From Daejeonella oryzae DSM 19973 (GTDB lineage: Bacteria > Bacteroidota > Bacteroidia > Sphingobacteriales > Sphingobacteriaceae), in assembly GCF_000422945.1 (NCBI RefSeq), contig NZ_AUHA01000006.1:62001-126000 (forward strand): 64,000 nt of DNA. Direction: 5' to 3'. The translations under genes and the position numbers were made by a program. Below are positions 52,832 to 61,303 of this stretch, one piece after another. The number at the start of each line of letters is the position of its first letter. Within the stretch, counting starts at the first letter, position 1. The notes beneath the pieces were generated by a model. That model made no database searches, was not told where the DNA came from, and was given only the letters and a program-made list of their open reading frames with translations.

Positions 52832-54802
52832 TTATTCTGCTGATGTTTCTTCTTCAGAATCTTTTGCTTTCTTGGCTTTGTTTTCAGCACCTTCCATTTG
52901 TTGCTTCAATTGTGCCAGAACACCTAAGTCACCTAAAGTAGATTTCTCAACTGAATCTTTTACTTTTTTAACTGCACTTACAGTTGCTTTAGCATCTTTC
53001 TTCTTCTGATTGATCTCTTCTTTACGTTCTTCAGCTTTCACTTCTTCCCAGATACGGGCGTGAGAAACTACAATACGCTTAGAATCTTTATTGAATTCAA
53101 TAATTTTGAATTCTGCAGCTTCATCAGCTTTTACAGAAGAACCATCTTCTTTAGCCATGTGCTTAGTTGGAGCGAATCCTTCTACACCGTATGGTAAAGC
53201 TACAATTGCACCTTTATCAGTTACTTTCAATACAGTACCTTCATGAACAGAATCCATTGTGAAGATAGTTTCGAAAGTATCCCAAGGGTTTTCTTCCAAT
53301 TGTTTGTGTCCTAAGCTAAGCTTGCGGTTTGCTTCGTCAAGTTCCAAAACAACTACATCTAACTCTTCACCAACTTTAGTGAATTCGTTTGGATGATTGA
53401 TTTTTTTAGACCATGATAAATCAGAAATGTGGATTAAACCATCAATTCCTTCTTCGATTTCAACAAATACACCGAAGTTAGTCATGTTCTTAACTACTGC
53501 TTTGTGCTTGCTTCCAACAGGATAACGTTCAGCAATGTTTTTCCAAGGATCTGGAGTTAATTGCTTAACACCTAAGCTCATTTTACGCTCGTTGCGATCA
53601 AGAGTTAAAACCTGAGCTTCAACTTCGTCACCAACTTTCAGGAATTCCTGTGGGTTACGTAAATTTTGAGACCAAGACATCTCAGAAACGTGAATTAAAC
53701 CTTCAACACCCGGAGTGATTTCTAAGAAAGCACCATAATCTGCTACGGTAACAATCTTACCTTTTACTTTCGACCCAATTTCTAAGGTTGTATCTAAAGC
53801 TTCCCAAGGATGCGGAGTTAACTGTTTTAAACCTAAAGCGATACGTTTTTTCTCGTCATCAAAGTCAAGAACTACTACGTTGATCTTCTGGTCTAAGTTT
53901 AACACTTCACGTGGATGCTCTATGCGGCCCCATGAAATATCAGTAATGTGCAATAAACCGTCAACACCACCTAAATCGATGAATACACCAAAATCAGTAA
54001 TGTTTTTAACCGTTCCTTCTAATACCTGACCTTTTTCAAGTTTAGCAACGATTTCAGTTTTTTGGTTTTCTAAATCGTCTTCAATCAGCACTTTGTGTGA
54101 TACCACAACGTTTTTAAACTCGTGGTTGATCTTAACAACTTTGAACTCCATAGTCTTACCAACATAAATGTCGTAATCACGGATTGGCTTAATGTCAATC
54201 TGAGATCCTGGTAAGAAGGCTTCTACGCCCATAATATCTACAATCAGACCACCTTTAGTACGGCTTTTTACAAAACCTGTAATAATTTTGTCCTGATCTA
54301 ATGCCTCATTAATAGTTTCCCATGAGCGTTGAGTTTTTGCACGTTTACGAGATAATACCAACTGTCCGTTAGCATCTTCCTGTGATTCTACAAATACGTC
54401 AACCGAATCACCAACCTTTAGGTCAGGTGTATCACGGAATTCTGATAAGGATACTAAACCGTCAGACTTAAATCCGATGTTCAATACCACATCTTTGTTG
54501 TTGATAGAAACAACAACACCAGAGATGATCTCTCCTTTGTTAATAGAATTGAAAGTTCCGGCATACATTTCTTCGAACTTTTCGCGGTCCGCGTCACTGT
54601 AATTTCCAAAACCTTTGTCATCTGCATCCCAGTCAAAATCACCGGAAGGGGTAATCAAAGTTTTAGATTTGATTTCTTCGATAAACGATGAATCAGCTTC
54701 TGATTCAATGTTTTCCTTTTGTTTAACCGTAGTGGTTTCTTCGCTTTGAAGTTCTGCTTGTTTAGCGGATAACTCCTTTTCAGCTTCTAGTTTTTTGGCC
54801 AT
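52832..54802 (-). CDS. rpsA: 30S ribosomal protein S1
   Basis: 656-aa RNA-binding protein that helps unfold mRNA on the 30S subunit. After a 90-residue acidic N-terminus (KELSAKQAELQSEETTTV; PSGDFDWDADDKGFGNYSDADREKFEEMYAGTF) come six S1 OB-folds, recognisable by repeated GxxxxGxVxxIxxFGVFVxL-type segments such as GQVLEGTVKNITDFGVFIDLG, GSKVKGKIVTVADYGAFLEI, GSKHKAVVKNMTNFGVFVEIEEGIDGLIHISD and DSVHEGTVLKVTDKGAIVALPYGVEGFAP. A Lys/Glu-rich tail of 60 residues follows. It has its own promoter, a palindrome and an unusual Shine-Dalgarno in the leader. Confidence 0.97.
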   Translation of the reverse strand: MAKKLEAEKELSAKQAELQSEETTTVKQKENIESEADSSFIEEIKSKTLITPSGDFDWDADDKGFGNYSDADREKFEEMYAGTFNSINKGEIISGVVVSINNKDVVLNIGFKSDGLVSLSEFRDTPDLKVGDSVDVFVESQEDANGQLVLSRKRAKTQRSWETINEALDQDKIITGFVKSRTKGGLIVDIMGVEAFLPGSQIDIKPIRDYDIYVGKTMEFKVVKINHEFKNVVVSHKVLIEDDLENQKTEIVAKLEKGQVLEGTVKNITDFGVFIDLGGVDGLLHITDISWGRIEHPREVLNLDQKINVVVLDFDDEKKRIALGLKQLTPHPWEALDTTLEIGSKVKGKIVTVADYGAFLEITPGVEGLIHVSEMSWSQNLRNPQEFLKVGDEVEAQVLTLDRNERKMSLGVKQLTPDPWKNIAERYPVGSKHKAVVKNMTNFGVFVEIEEGIDGLIHISDLSWSKKINHPNEFTKVGEELDVVVLELDEANRKLSLGHKQLEENPWDTFETIFTMDSVHEGTVLKVTDKGAIVALPYGVEGFAPTKHMAKEDGSSVKADEAAEFKIIEFNKDSKRIVVSHARIWEEVKAEERKEEINQKKKDAKATVSAVKKVKDSVEKSTLGDLGVLAQLKQQMEGAENKAKKAKDSEEETSAE

Positions 54803-54813
54803 TAATTAATTTA

Positions 54814-54873
54814 TCTCCTTTTTCCGATTTAAATCGGACTGCAAAGGTAGAAAAATACCTTTTTAATCAAAAA
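54814..54873 (-). promoter_or_regulatory. rpsA promoter, leader palindrome and Shine-Dalgarno
   Basis: On the minus strand: TTTTTG (54868-54873) and TACCTTTG (54842-54849), 18 nt apart, form a promoter with both elements. The predicted start is near 54837, at the 5' end of the perfect palindrome CCGATTTAAATCGG (54824-54837). AAGGAGA (54814-54820) follows, then ATG at 54802. So the mRNA should start with a small hairpin and carry a real Shine-Dalgarno, rare in this phylum. S1 autoregulation is possible but inferred. Confidence 0.7.
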
Positions 54874-54960
54874 GAATTTTAACAGTTTATTTGCTGATTA
54901 TTAAGAAGTTCTAAAAAACCTTAATTATTTCAGGCTGTTGCTTCTATAAATCACTATATC

Positions 54961-55179
54961 ATGTCTGAGCACACAAATAAGAAAACTAATCCTTTACAGA
55001 AAGATAAGGAAACCGGCGCTAGCTTAAATACTCCTCAAAGTGATGAGTATCAGGTTGATGCCATAAAAACCGGGAGTAAGAAAAAGAGAAGTACACAAGA
55101 TCAGCCGGCAGACGAGCAGATGTACAATTCATTTGATGAACTTCGTGAACAGGGGACAGGCGATAAAAAGGAAGATTAA
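54961..55179 (+). CDS. Small hydrophilic protein of unknown function
   Basis: 72 aa, highly charged and polar (many Lys, Asp, Glu, Gln, Ser; no hydrophobic core), beginning SEHTNKKTNPLQKDKETG and ending DELREQGTGDKKED. Such composition suggests an intrinsically disordered protein. It lies divergent to rpsA, converging with cmk. The uninterrupted frame and unbiased codon use support a real gene, but no homology is recognised; it could be a spurious ORF. Confidence 0.6.
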   Translation: MSEHTNKKTNPLQKDKETGASLNTPQSDEYQVDAIKTGSKKKRSTQDQPADEQMYNSFDELREQGTGDKKED

Positions 55180-55219
55180 TTAGTACGATCTTCAATTTTA
55201 TTGCGGAATTTTGGATGGC

Positions 55220-55903
55220 TTATTTTGCTAAATCCAAAAATGGTTTAACTCTTTCCAGTGCAAATTCAAGCTGCTCTTTTTCGTTAAGAGTTGTATTATC
55301 TAATACGATAGCATCTTTTGCCCGTGTAAGCGGACTTTCCTTTCTGGTGGTATCTAAATAATCTCTGTGAGCAAGGTTTTCGAATATCTCTTCAAGAGTA
55401 ATTTCCTGACCCTTGGCTTTTAATTCTTTATAACGCCTTTCTGCCCTGATTTTTGGATCTGCAGTCATAAAAATTTTTACCTGAGCCAGCGGAAAAACAG
55501 TTGTGCAGATATCACGTCCGTCCATAATTATATTTTTCGATTTGCCCATGCGCTGTTGCTGTTTTACCATCTCTTTTCGAACAGCTTTTACAGCACTGAT
55601 TTCGCTAACAATTTCAGAAACATGCATTTGCCTAATCTCTTCAGATACTTCCTCGCCATTGAGTGTGATATGGGTCTGGTAATCACGGGAATGAAATTCA
55701 AGATGGATATCTTTCAACGCCTGTTCAACGGCAAGAGCATCATTGCGGTCGATATTATTTCGAAGAAAATATAAAGTAACAGCCCTGTACATAGCTCCGC
55801 TGTCAATATATATGAAATGCAGCTTTTTAGCTAAAGCTTTGGCAAGGGTGCTTTTCCCGCAAGAAGAATAGCCGTCAATAGCTACCACAATATTTTTGCT
55901 CAT
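55220..55903 (-). CDS. cmk: (d)CMP kinase
   Basis: 227-aa cytidylate kinase. P-loop AIDGYSSCGKSTLAKALAKKL, NMP-bind region YIDSGAMYRAVTLYFL, the IIMDGRDICTTVFPLAQVKIFMTADPKIRAERRYKEL block and the LID-like RDYLDTTRKESPL are all present. It phosphorylates CMP and dCMP. Adjacent rpsA is a frequent partner of cmk, here transcribed from a separate promoter. The -7 element TACCTTTG at 55911-55918 ends 7 nt before the start codon. Confidence 0.96.
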   Translation of the reverse strand: MSKNIVVAIDGYSSCGKSTLAKALAKKLHFIYIDSGAMYRAVTLYFLRNNIDRNDALAVEQALKDIHLEFHSRDYQTHITLNGEEVSEEIRQMHVSEIVSEISAVKAVRKEMVKQQQRMGKSKNIIMDGRDICTTVFPLAQVKIFMTADPKIRAERRYKELKAKGQEITLEEIFENLAHRDYLDTTRKESPLTRAKDAIVLDNTTLNEKEQLEFALERVKPFLDLAK

Positions 55904-55910
55904 CGGGAAA

Positions 55911-55918
55911 CAAAGGTA
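55911..55918 (-). promoter_or_regulatory. -7 promoter element (TACCTTTG) of cmk
   Basis: Exact TAnnTTTG match on the minus strand, 7 nt from the ATG at 55903. The leader would be only a few nucleotides long. Confidence 0.5.
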
Positions 55919-55997
55919 GTATTTGAATGAAAATTTGCAGAGTGAATCAGATAAATTCTTCTTCTTTTGTAAAAAATCAAGTTGCCGGCCAGTTTAT

Positions 55998-56005
55998 TAT
56001 TTTAG
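55998..56005 (+). promoter_or_regulatory. -7 promoter element (TATTTTAG) 2 nt from the arfB start
   Basis: TATTTTAG is one base from TAnnTTTG and is followed after two bases by the ATG at 56008. If real, the transcript is leaderless. Confidence 0.4.
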
Positions 56006-56007
56006 CG

Positions 56008-56421
56008 ATGGAAATATCTAAAACAGATTTACTAAAAGAAGTAAAATTCAGAACTTCCAGAAGCGGTGGGAAAGGAGGGCAAAATGTGAATAAGGCCTCT
56101 AGTAAAGTTGAACTTATATGGGATGTTGCGGCTTCAAATTTATTTGATACGGAGCAAAAGCAACAAATTTTAAGAAAGTTACCGAATCGCATCAATGCAT
56201 TTGGCTTGTTGCAGGTAATAACAGAAGAAGAGCGAAGTCAGTATTTAAATAAGGAGCGGAGTTTAGAGAAACTGATAATTTTAATTCAGAACGCATTACA
56301 TAATCCTAAAATAAGAAAGGCCAGTAAACCTAAAAGGTCTTCTATAGAAAAACGATTGAAAAGCAAGCAGCTTCAATCCCTGAAAAAAATCAATCGCCGA
56401 AGTTCCGGACAGTTTGATTAA
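56008..56421 (+). CDS. arfB: Peptide-release-factor-like rescue protein (ArfB/YaeJ type)
   Basis: 137-aa protein with the GGQ motif in RSGGKGGQNVNKASSKVELIWDV, which hydrolyses peptidyl-tRNA on ribosomes, and a basic C-terminal tail (KIRKASKPKRSSIEKRLKSKQLQSLKKINRRSSGQFD) that in ArfB enters the empty mRNA channel. It lacks the codon-recognition domains of RF1/RF2. ATG 56008 is chosen over 55927, because the first residues upstream have no homology and the -7 element would fall inside the frame. Ribosome rescue on non-stop mRNAs is the expected role. Its stop is 3 nt from the converging LpxR-like gene. Confidence 0.88.
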   Translation: MEISKTDLLKEVKFRTSRSGGKGGQNVNKASSKVELIWDVAASNLFDTEQKQQILRKLPNRINAFGLLQVITEEERSQYLNKERSLEKLIILIQNALHNPKIRKASKPKRSSIEKRLKSKQLQSLKKINRRSSGQFD

Positions 56422-56424
56422 TTA

Positions 56425-57399
56425 TTAATCCTCACTGTTGAATTTATAATATAAAGCTATAGAACCGTATTGGTGAGCTTTGGCCTCGCTTTTAATTTCC
56501 CGGGATTTAAAAATAAGTGAAAAATCTGCTGTAAAGCGATTTTTAGAAAACATGTAACCCAGCTGCTGACTAAAAACCAGAGGTTTAACATCAAAGGTTA
56601 TCGGTCCCTTGTCATCAGTAAATAAACCTCCTTCTGTAGTGGCATCGTAAGCAACGTATTGTAAAACAGGTTTTGCATAAAAGAATGATTCCTTTTCCTC
56701 AGCCACTTTTGAAGCCGAATTGTTTGAAAGTCGACTATTGCTGATTGCAGAATTGTAAAAAGGATTTATAATTCCGGCTCTGAATAGGATACCGGTTCCA
56801 ATTCCGGAAAAGGTATTTCCGATATTGGCAAATGTATTAACTGAAAAATCAACAGTATTTGATTTTGAGCGATGTAAAAACTTATCAAACTGTATTTTAG
56901 CATTTAAACCAAATTCATCCTTCACCTGCGTCTCCCAACCTTCGATTGTATAAAAACCTGCTATATCATGCAATAAAGTTTGAGCATCCTGACCCAATGC
57001 TGAAGGGCCAATAGTGCCGGCTTGCAGGCTTACTTTAAGAGCATTTTCTGAATTGTAATGCCAGTTTAAACTACCGCCAGCGTATAGGTAAGCGGCAAAA
57101 GGACGGTCAACAAATTTTACATCCGGAATATAACCTGATTGTGGATTATACATTTTTTGACCAGCTTCTGCTTCCCAGATTAATTTATTGACAGTTTTAT
57201 TCAATTTCCTCTGATCTGTTGCATGCCGGAAAGTGATGAAAAGTCCGTTAGTATAATAACGGTCCTGACCGTAAGCCAGATATGCATCATTATCACTGCG
57301 AAATCCAAATTCACTTTTGTATGTTGAGGATTGCCCTATAGCATACTCGGTGAGAAGGCTAAGAACAAATGTTAAGATGACTAATAAGGAGTTTTTCAT
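56425..57399 (-). CDS. LpxR family (DUF2219) outer-membrane protein
   Basis: 324-aa barrel protein with signal peptide (LLVILTFVLSLLTEYAIGQ). The mature start FGFRSDNDAYLAYGQDRYYTNGLFITFRHA matches the LpxR signature N-D-x-x ... QDRYYTNG, where LpxR removes the 3'-acyloxyacyl chain of lipid A in the outer membrane. The remaining strands and the C-terminal GSIALYYKF fit a twelve-stranded barrel. I cannot verify all catalytic residues, so lipid A deacylase is likely but not proven. Between it and the small barrel gene is a bidirectional terminator. Confidence 0.85.
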   Translation of the reverse strand: MKNSLLVILTFVLSLLTEYAIGQSSTYKSEFGFRSDNDAYLAYGQDRYYTNGLFITFRHATDQRKLNKTVNKLIWEAEAGQKMYNPQSGYIPDVKFVDRPFAAYLYAGGSLNWHYNSENALKVSLQAGTIGPSALGQDAQTLLHDIAGFYTIEGWETQVKDEFGLNAKIQFDKFLHRSKSNTVDFSVNTFANIGNTFSGIGTGILFRAGIINPFYNSAISNSRLSNNSASKVAEEKESFFYAKPVLQYVAYDATTEGGLFTDDKGPITFDVKPLVFSQQLGYMFSKNRFTADFSLIFKSREIKSEAKAHQYGSIALYYKFNSED

Positions 57400-57414
57400 A
57401 AATACAACAAAATT

Positions 57415-57449
57415 AAAAAACCTTCAGAATATAATTTTGAAGGTTTTTT
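57415..57449. terminator. Bidirectional terminator before the LpxR-like gene
   Basis: Stem AAAAAACCTTCA / TGAAGGTTTTTT with an 11-nt loop; A-run and T-run on both sides. It ends the small barrel gene transcript. Confidence 0.85.
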
Positions 57450-57466
57450 AATTGGAAAATAAATTT

Positions 57467-58018
57467 TTAGAAAGTATATCCTAAACTTAAACCGCCGTAA
57501 TATGGCAAAAAGAAATCACCGTTAAAAATTGGAGTCAGACCTGCTCTGAAAGAAAATCCGCCATCAACAGGCTGAAGTCTGTAAGAAAAACTCATGGTGC
57601 CGATTACATTACTATTATTATCGTCGAAAAGAAAAGAATCTTCATCCCCGCCGGTAGCAAGAACTGTGGCTCCTAATCCAATCTCAAAAAAATGCTTGCC
57701 TTTACCAAGTAAATAGTTTAATGAAACTGGAATAGTTGTGGCATTATCTCCATCTGCAGAAATATAACCAATACCAACGCGACCACCTAATCCATCACGG
57801 CGATTTCCAAATCGGCTGTCATAGTTGGCTGTAAATAATAAACCCTGACCACCAACTTCCACGAAAACATTTTGAGCTCTGCTACCATCTCCGGATGGAA
57901 GTTTCATTCGTAAATCGGAGGTGCTTTGTGAAGCAAATTGTTGTGCTGTGGCTAAGCCTGATATGAAGAGGCAGGCAGCAGTTAAAAAAGAAATGTAAAT
58001 TTTTTTCATATTCATCAT
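57467..58018 (-). CDS. Small outer-membrane beta-barrel protein
   Basis: 183-aa secreted protein with signal peptide (IYISFLTAACLFISGLATAQ). The mature region (FVEVGGQGLLFTANYDSRFGNRRDGLGGRVGIGYIS ... IPVSLNYLLGKGKHFFEIGLGATVLA ... FSFRAGLTPIFNGDFFLPYYGGLSLGYTF) is a small barrel of about eight strands with a terminal Phe. No specific family is recognised beyond generic outer-membrane proteins. Translation may start at any of three Met codons (58018, 58015, 58009). A 20-bp palindrome lies just upstream and could be its operator. Confidence 0.82.
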   Translation of the reverse strand: MMNMKKIYISFLTAACLFISGLATAQQFASQSTSDLRMKLPSGDGSRAQNVFVEVGGQGLLFTANYDSRFGNRRDGLGGRVGIGYISADGDNATTIPVSLNYLLGKGKHFFEIGLGATVLATGGDEDSFLFDDNNSNVIGTMSFSYRLQPVDGGFSFRAGLTPIFNGDFFLPYYGGLSLGYTF

Positions 58019-58038
58019 TTGATTAAGGGATGAAGATA

Positions 58039-58058
58039 TAAAATACTTGAGTATTTTA
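58039..58058. repeat. 20-bp inverted repeat upstream of the small barrel gene
   Basis: TAAAATACTTGAGTATTTTA has 9-bp perfect arms about a TG centre, 21 nt before the most upstream start codon. The T-run is too short for a terminator, so an operator overlapping the promoter is a better guess. Confidence 0.45.
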
Positions 58059-58065
58059 AATGAAC

Positions 58066-58100
58066 CATAAAAATTAAGCCTCCCGAAGGAGGCTTAATTT
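58066..58100 (-). terminator. Terminator of lon, overlapping its stop codon
   Basis: Stem AAATTAAGCCTCC / GGAGGCTTAATTT with a CGAA loop; Ts follow on the minus strand. The right arm covers the first two bases of the lon stop codon. Confidence 0.9.
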
Positions 58101-60576
58101 AATTTAAAACTGATTTAATAGGTTCGGTGACAATTATATTCATCGGATTTTTAACTTTATCTTTAGAAAGAGCAATGTCAATTACTTCTTTCATTTCCTT
58201 AACATAGTGAAAGTTCAGATCCTTGATATAGCTTTCCTTAATTTCCAGAATATCTTTCTGATTTGATTTACATAAGATGATATCCTTAATATTTGCACGC
58301 TTGGCTGCAAGTATTTTTTCCTTAATTCCTCCAACTGGCAAAACTTTCCCTCTTAAAGTGATCTCACCGGTCATGGCCAGATGCGGTTTTACCTGGCGCT
58401 GAGTAAAGGCAGAAGTTAAAGCAGTGAGCATGGTAACTCCGGCAGAAGGACCATCTTTAGGAGTAGCGCCGGCAGGAACATGGACATGCACATCCCACTG
58501 GTCAAATAGGCGATAATCAATTCCGAACTCCGAAGCATGAGCTCTTAAATAAGCCATGGCAATAGTTGCAGATTCTTTCATGACATCTCCTAAATTTCCT
58601 GTTAAAGAGAGTTTTCCTTTCCCCGGACTTAAACTGGCTTCTATAAAAAGAATATCACCACCCACCTGGGTCCAGGCTAATCCGGTAACTACGCCTGCAA
58701 CTTCGTTTCCTTCATATAAATCTTTATCATAAATAGGAGCGCCCAGAATTTTTTCAACATCATCTTTGGTTATTGCTGGAGAATATTCTTCCTCCATAGC
58801 AATTTTGGTGGCTATTCCCCGAACCAGTGAACCCACTTTTTTCTCCAATCCTCTGACGCCAGATTCACGTGTATAATCTTCTATGACTTTTTCAAGAACC
58901 GTAGATTTTATAGAGATGTCCTTGTTTGATAAACCATGCTGCTCCCGTTGTTTGGGTAATAAATGCTGCTTGGCAATTTCAATTTTCTCCTCAATGGTAT
59001 ATCCGTTTACTTCAATAATTTCCATACGATCTAACAAAGCAGGCTGTATGGTACTTAAAGAATTTGCAGTTGCTATAAACATTACGTTCGAAAGGTCGTA
59101 ATCAACTTCCACGTAGTGATCATAAAAGGCATTGTTTTGCTCAGGATCTAAAACCTCCAGCAAAGCTGATGAAGGATCTCCTCGAAAATCATTTCCTACT
59201 TTATCTATTTCATCCAGTACAAAAACCGGATTCGAAGTTCCTGATTTTTTGATCGATTGAATAATCCGGCCGGGCATCGCACCTATATAGGTTTTTCGGT
59301 GACCACGAATTTCTGCCTCATCACGAATTCCTCCCAAAGCCATCCGTACATATTTTCTGCCCAAAGCTTTTGCTATTGATTTACCCAATGAAGTTTTTCC
59401 AACTCCCGGAGGCCCAACAAGGCATAAAATCGGAGCTTTCATATTGTGCTTTAATTTAAGCACAGCCAAATACTCAATAATACGTTTTTTAACTTTATCC
59501 AGGCCGTAGTGATCTTTTTCCAGAATTCGCTGGGCCCTTTTCAGGTCAAAATTATCTTTGGTAAAATCGTTCCACGGCAGTTCAAGAAGTAATTCAAGGT
59601 AATTTATCTGAACCGAATAATCTGCTGCCGCAGGATTCATTCTTCCGGCTTTATCTAATTCTTTCGTAAAATGTTCACCAACTTCTTTAGCCCATTTTTT
59701 CTTTGCAGCACGCCCTTTTAAATTTTCAATTTCAAGATCGGGTGAATTTCCGCCTAACTCTTCCTGGATAGTTTTCAATTGTTGATTAAGAAAATAATCA
59801 CGCTGTTGCTTATCCAGATCAACCCGAACTTTAGACTGAATTTGGTTTTTCAGCTCCTGCATTTGCAGTTCAACTGTTAAATGCTCCATTACCATATTGG
59901 CACGGTCACGCAGGTTGGCTACTTCCAGCATTTGCTGTTTTGCCGGAACATCTGCGTTCATGTTTGAGGAAATGAAATTGATCAGAAATGAAGGGCTTTC
60001 TATGTTTTTTATAGCAATTCCGGCTTCGCTTGGAATATTGGGCGATAGCTGGATAATTTGCATGGCCATTTCTTTTATGGAAGCCATGATCGCTTTAAAT
60101 TCTTTATCAGTTTTTGGTCTTACTTCTTCAAATTTTTGAATAGTTGCTTTTATGTATGGGTCAGACTGAACTTCTTCGTCTAACCGGAAACGTTGTTTTC
60201 CCTGGATGATCACGGTTGTGTTTCCATCAGGCATCTGAAGCATTTTGATGATTAATGCGATAGTTCCTACCTGATTTAACTGATCAAAAGAAGGATCTTC
60301 CACAGCAACATCACGCTGCGAAACTACTCCGATCATGCGGTCTCCGCGATAAGCATCTTTAATTAATTTAATTGATTTATCTCTTCCCACAGTAATTGGT
60401 ATAACTACTCCCGGAAATAAAACAGTATTTCGCAAAGGTAATATGGAAAGTATTTCAGGAGTTTCTTCTTTGTTCATTTCCTCCTCATCCTCCTGAGACA
60501 TCAGGGGAAAGAATTCTGTATCTTCATTAATTAAAGGTAATGCCCGGTTGAAATCAAAAGTGTCGTAATTACTCAT
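58099..60576 (-). CDS. lon: ATP-dependent protease Lon
   Basis: 825-aa soluble protease degrading misfolded and regulatory proteins. The N-terminal substrate domain begins with [24 protein letters not shown] (45-68), followed by coiled-coil helices to about 320. The AAA+ module has Walker A GPPGVGKT (388-395) and Walker B VLDEID (453-458). The catalytic domain has the Ser711/Lys754 dyad ([21 protein letters not shown]). An acidic 40-residue N-terminal extension ([21 protein letters not shown]) is typical of Bacteroidota. A strong terminator ends the unit. Confidence 0.97.
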   Translation of the reverse strand: MSNYDTFDFNRALPLINEDTEFFPLMSQEDEEEMNKEETPEILSILPLRNTVLFPGVVIPITVGRDKSIKLIKDAYRGDRMIGVVSQRDVAVEDPSFDQLNQVGTIALIIKMLQMPDGNTTVIIQGKQRFRLDEEVQSDPYIKATIQKFEEVRPKTDKEFKAIMASIKEMAMQIIQLSPNIPSEAGIAIKNIESPSFLINFISSNMNADVPAKQQMLEVANLRDRANMVMEHLTVELQMQELKNQIQSKVRVDLDKQQRDYFLNQQLKTIQEELGGNSPDLEIENLKGRAAKKKWAKEVGEHFTKELDKAGRMNPAAADYSVQINYLELLLELPWNDFTKDNFDLKRAQRILEKDHYGLDKVKKRIIEYLAVLKLKHNMKAPILCLVGPPGVGKTSLGKSIAKALGRKYVRMALGGIRDEAEIRGHRKTYIGAMPGRIIQSIKKSGTSNPVFVLDEIDKVGNDFRGDPSSALLEVLDPEQNNAFYDHYVEVDYDLSNVMFIATANSLSTIQPALLDRMEIIEVNGYTIEEKIEIAKQHLLPKQREQHGLSNKDISIKSTVLEKVIEDYTRESGVRGLEKKVGSLVRGIATKIAMEEEYSPAITKDDVEKILGAPIYDKDLYEGNEVAGVVTGLAWTQVGGDILFIEASLSPGKGKLSLTGNLGDVMKESATIAMAYLRAHASEFGIDYRLFDQWDVHVHVPAGATPKDGPSAGVTMLTALTSAFTQRQVKPHLAMTGEITLRGKVLPVGGIKEKILAAKRANIKDIILCKSNQKDILEIKESYIKDLNFHYVKEMKEVIDIALSKDKVKNPMNIIVTEPIKSVLN

Positions 60577-60730
60577 GTATTTTGGAAAAACGTCAATATG
60601 ACAGTGAATTTTAAAAATTGCTATAATTTACAGCAAGATTGAGAAAGTGCAAGCTGTGTGCCAATAAAAGAATTAGATTTAAACCTGACTGATTAACCAG
60701 TTTAACCTTTTGAAATAAGCCAAATCTGCT

Positions 60731-61231
60731 TTATTTTGCTAAAACGATCTCTTTTGAAGCGGAATCATTGGCCTTGAACATTAGTGATGTTTTTGATTTT
60801 CCATCTTTAATATTTACAATATTATTCTGATCATCTGATATTTCCATAAGCGATTGTTGTTTCAATCGCATGTTATTCAATCCTTTAGAAGTTTTAACCT
60901 CCAGGTATAAACTAAGCATATCCCGCTTTAATTCTATCCCCACATAGTGGTTTTTTAACACTTGATTTTTACTGTCAGTGATCTGGAATTTCTTATCCAA
61001 ATACTGGTAGCAATACTTGTTAAAATCAGCATCTGTAGATTTAATTTTACGATTAAACTGCCGTGATAAAGCTGTCTCCATGTCATCCGTAAATAAATTG
61101 ATTATAACTTCTGCCGATTTGTTTTGAGGATTATACTCTATCTGAGTTAATGAGGTATAAAACTTATGAGCCTGAACAATGACCGTTGAGAAAGTTAAAA
61201 AAAGAATGAAGAAGAAGGTTCTTTTTATCAT
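60731..61231 (-). CDS. DUF6702 family secreted protein
   Basis: 166-aa secreted protein with signal peptide (FFFILFLTFSTVIVQAH). HKFYTSLTQIEYNPQNKSAEVIINLFTDDMETALSRQFNRKI is the DUF6702 signature: an immediate mature start HKFYTS, then beta strands and helix. Family members are frequently found next to M1 peptidases, as here, but function is unknown. The terminator between the M1 gene and this one means it is transcribed separately or by read-through. Confidence 0.84.
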   Translation of the reverse strand: MIKRTFFFILFLTFSTVIVQAHKFYTSLTQIEYNPQNKSAEVIINLFTDDMETALSRQFNRKIKSTDADFNKYCYQYLDKKFQITDSKNQVLKNHYVGIELKRDMLSLYLEVKTSKGLNNMRLKQQSLMEISDDQNNIVNIKDGKSKTSLMFKANDSASKEIVLAK

Positions 61232-61270
61232 GTGGTAAAGTTAATTGGAATTTTTGGAGATTACTTGCAA

Positions 61271-61300
61271 AATAAAAAGCTCCCTGAGGAGCTTTTTATT
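61271..61300 (-). terminator. Terminator of the M1 peptidase gene
   Basis: Stem AATAAAAAGCTCC / GGAGCTTTTTATT with a CTGA loop, symmetrical, so it works on the minus strand right after the peptidase stop (61304). Confidence 0.88.
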
Positions 61301-61303
61301 AGG

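Noticed and set aside
55927-56007. 27-residue N-terminal extension of the arfB-like protein
   Set aside because: It would place the -7 element and cmk upstream region inside the gene, and no homology to ArfB is seen.
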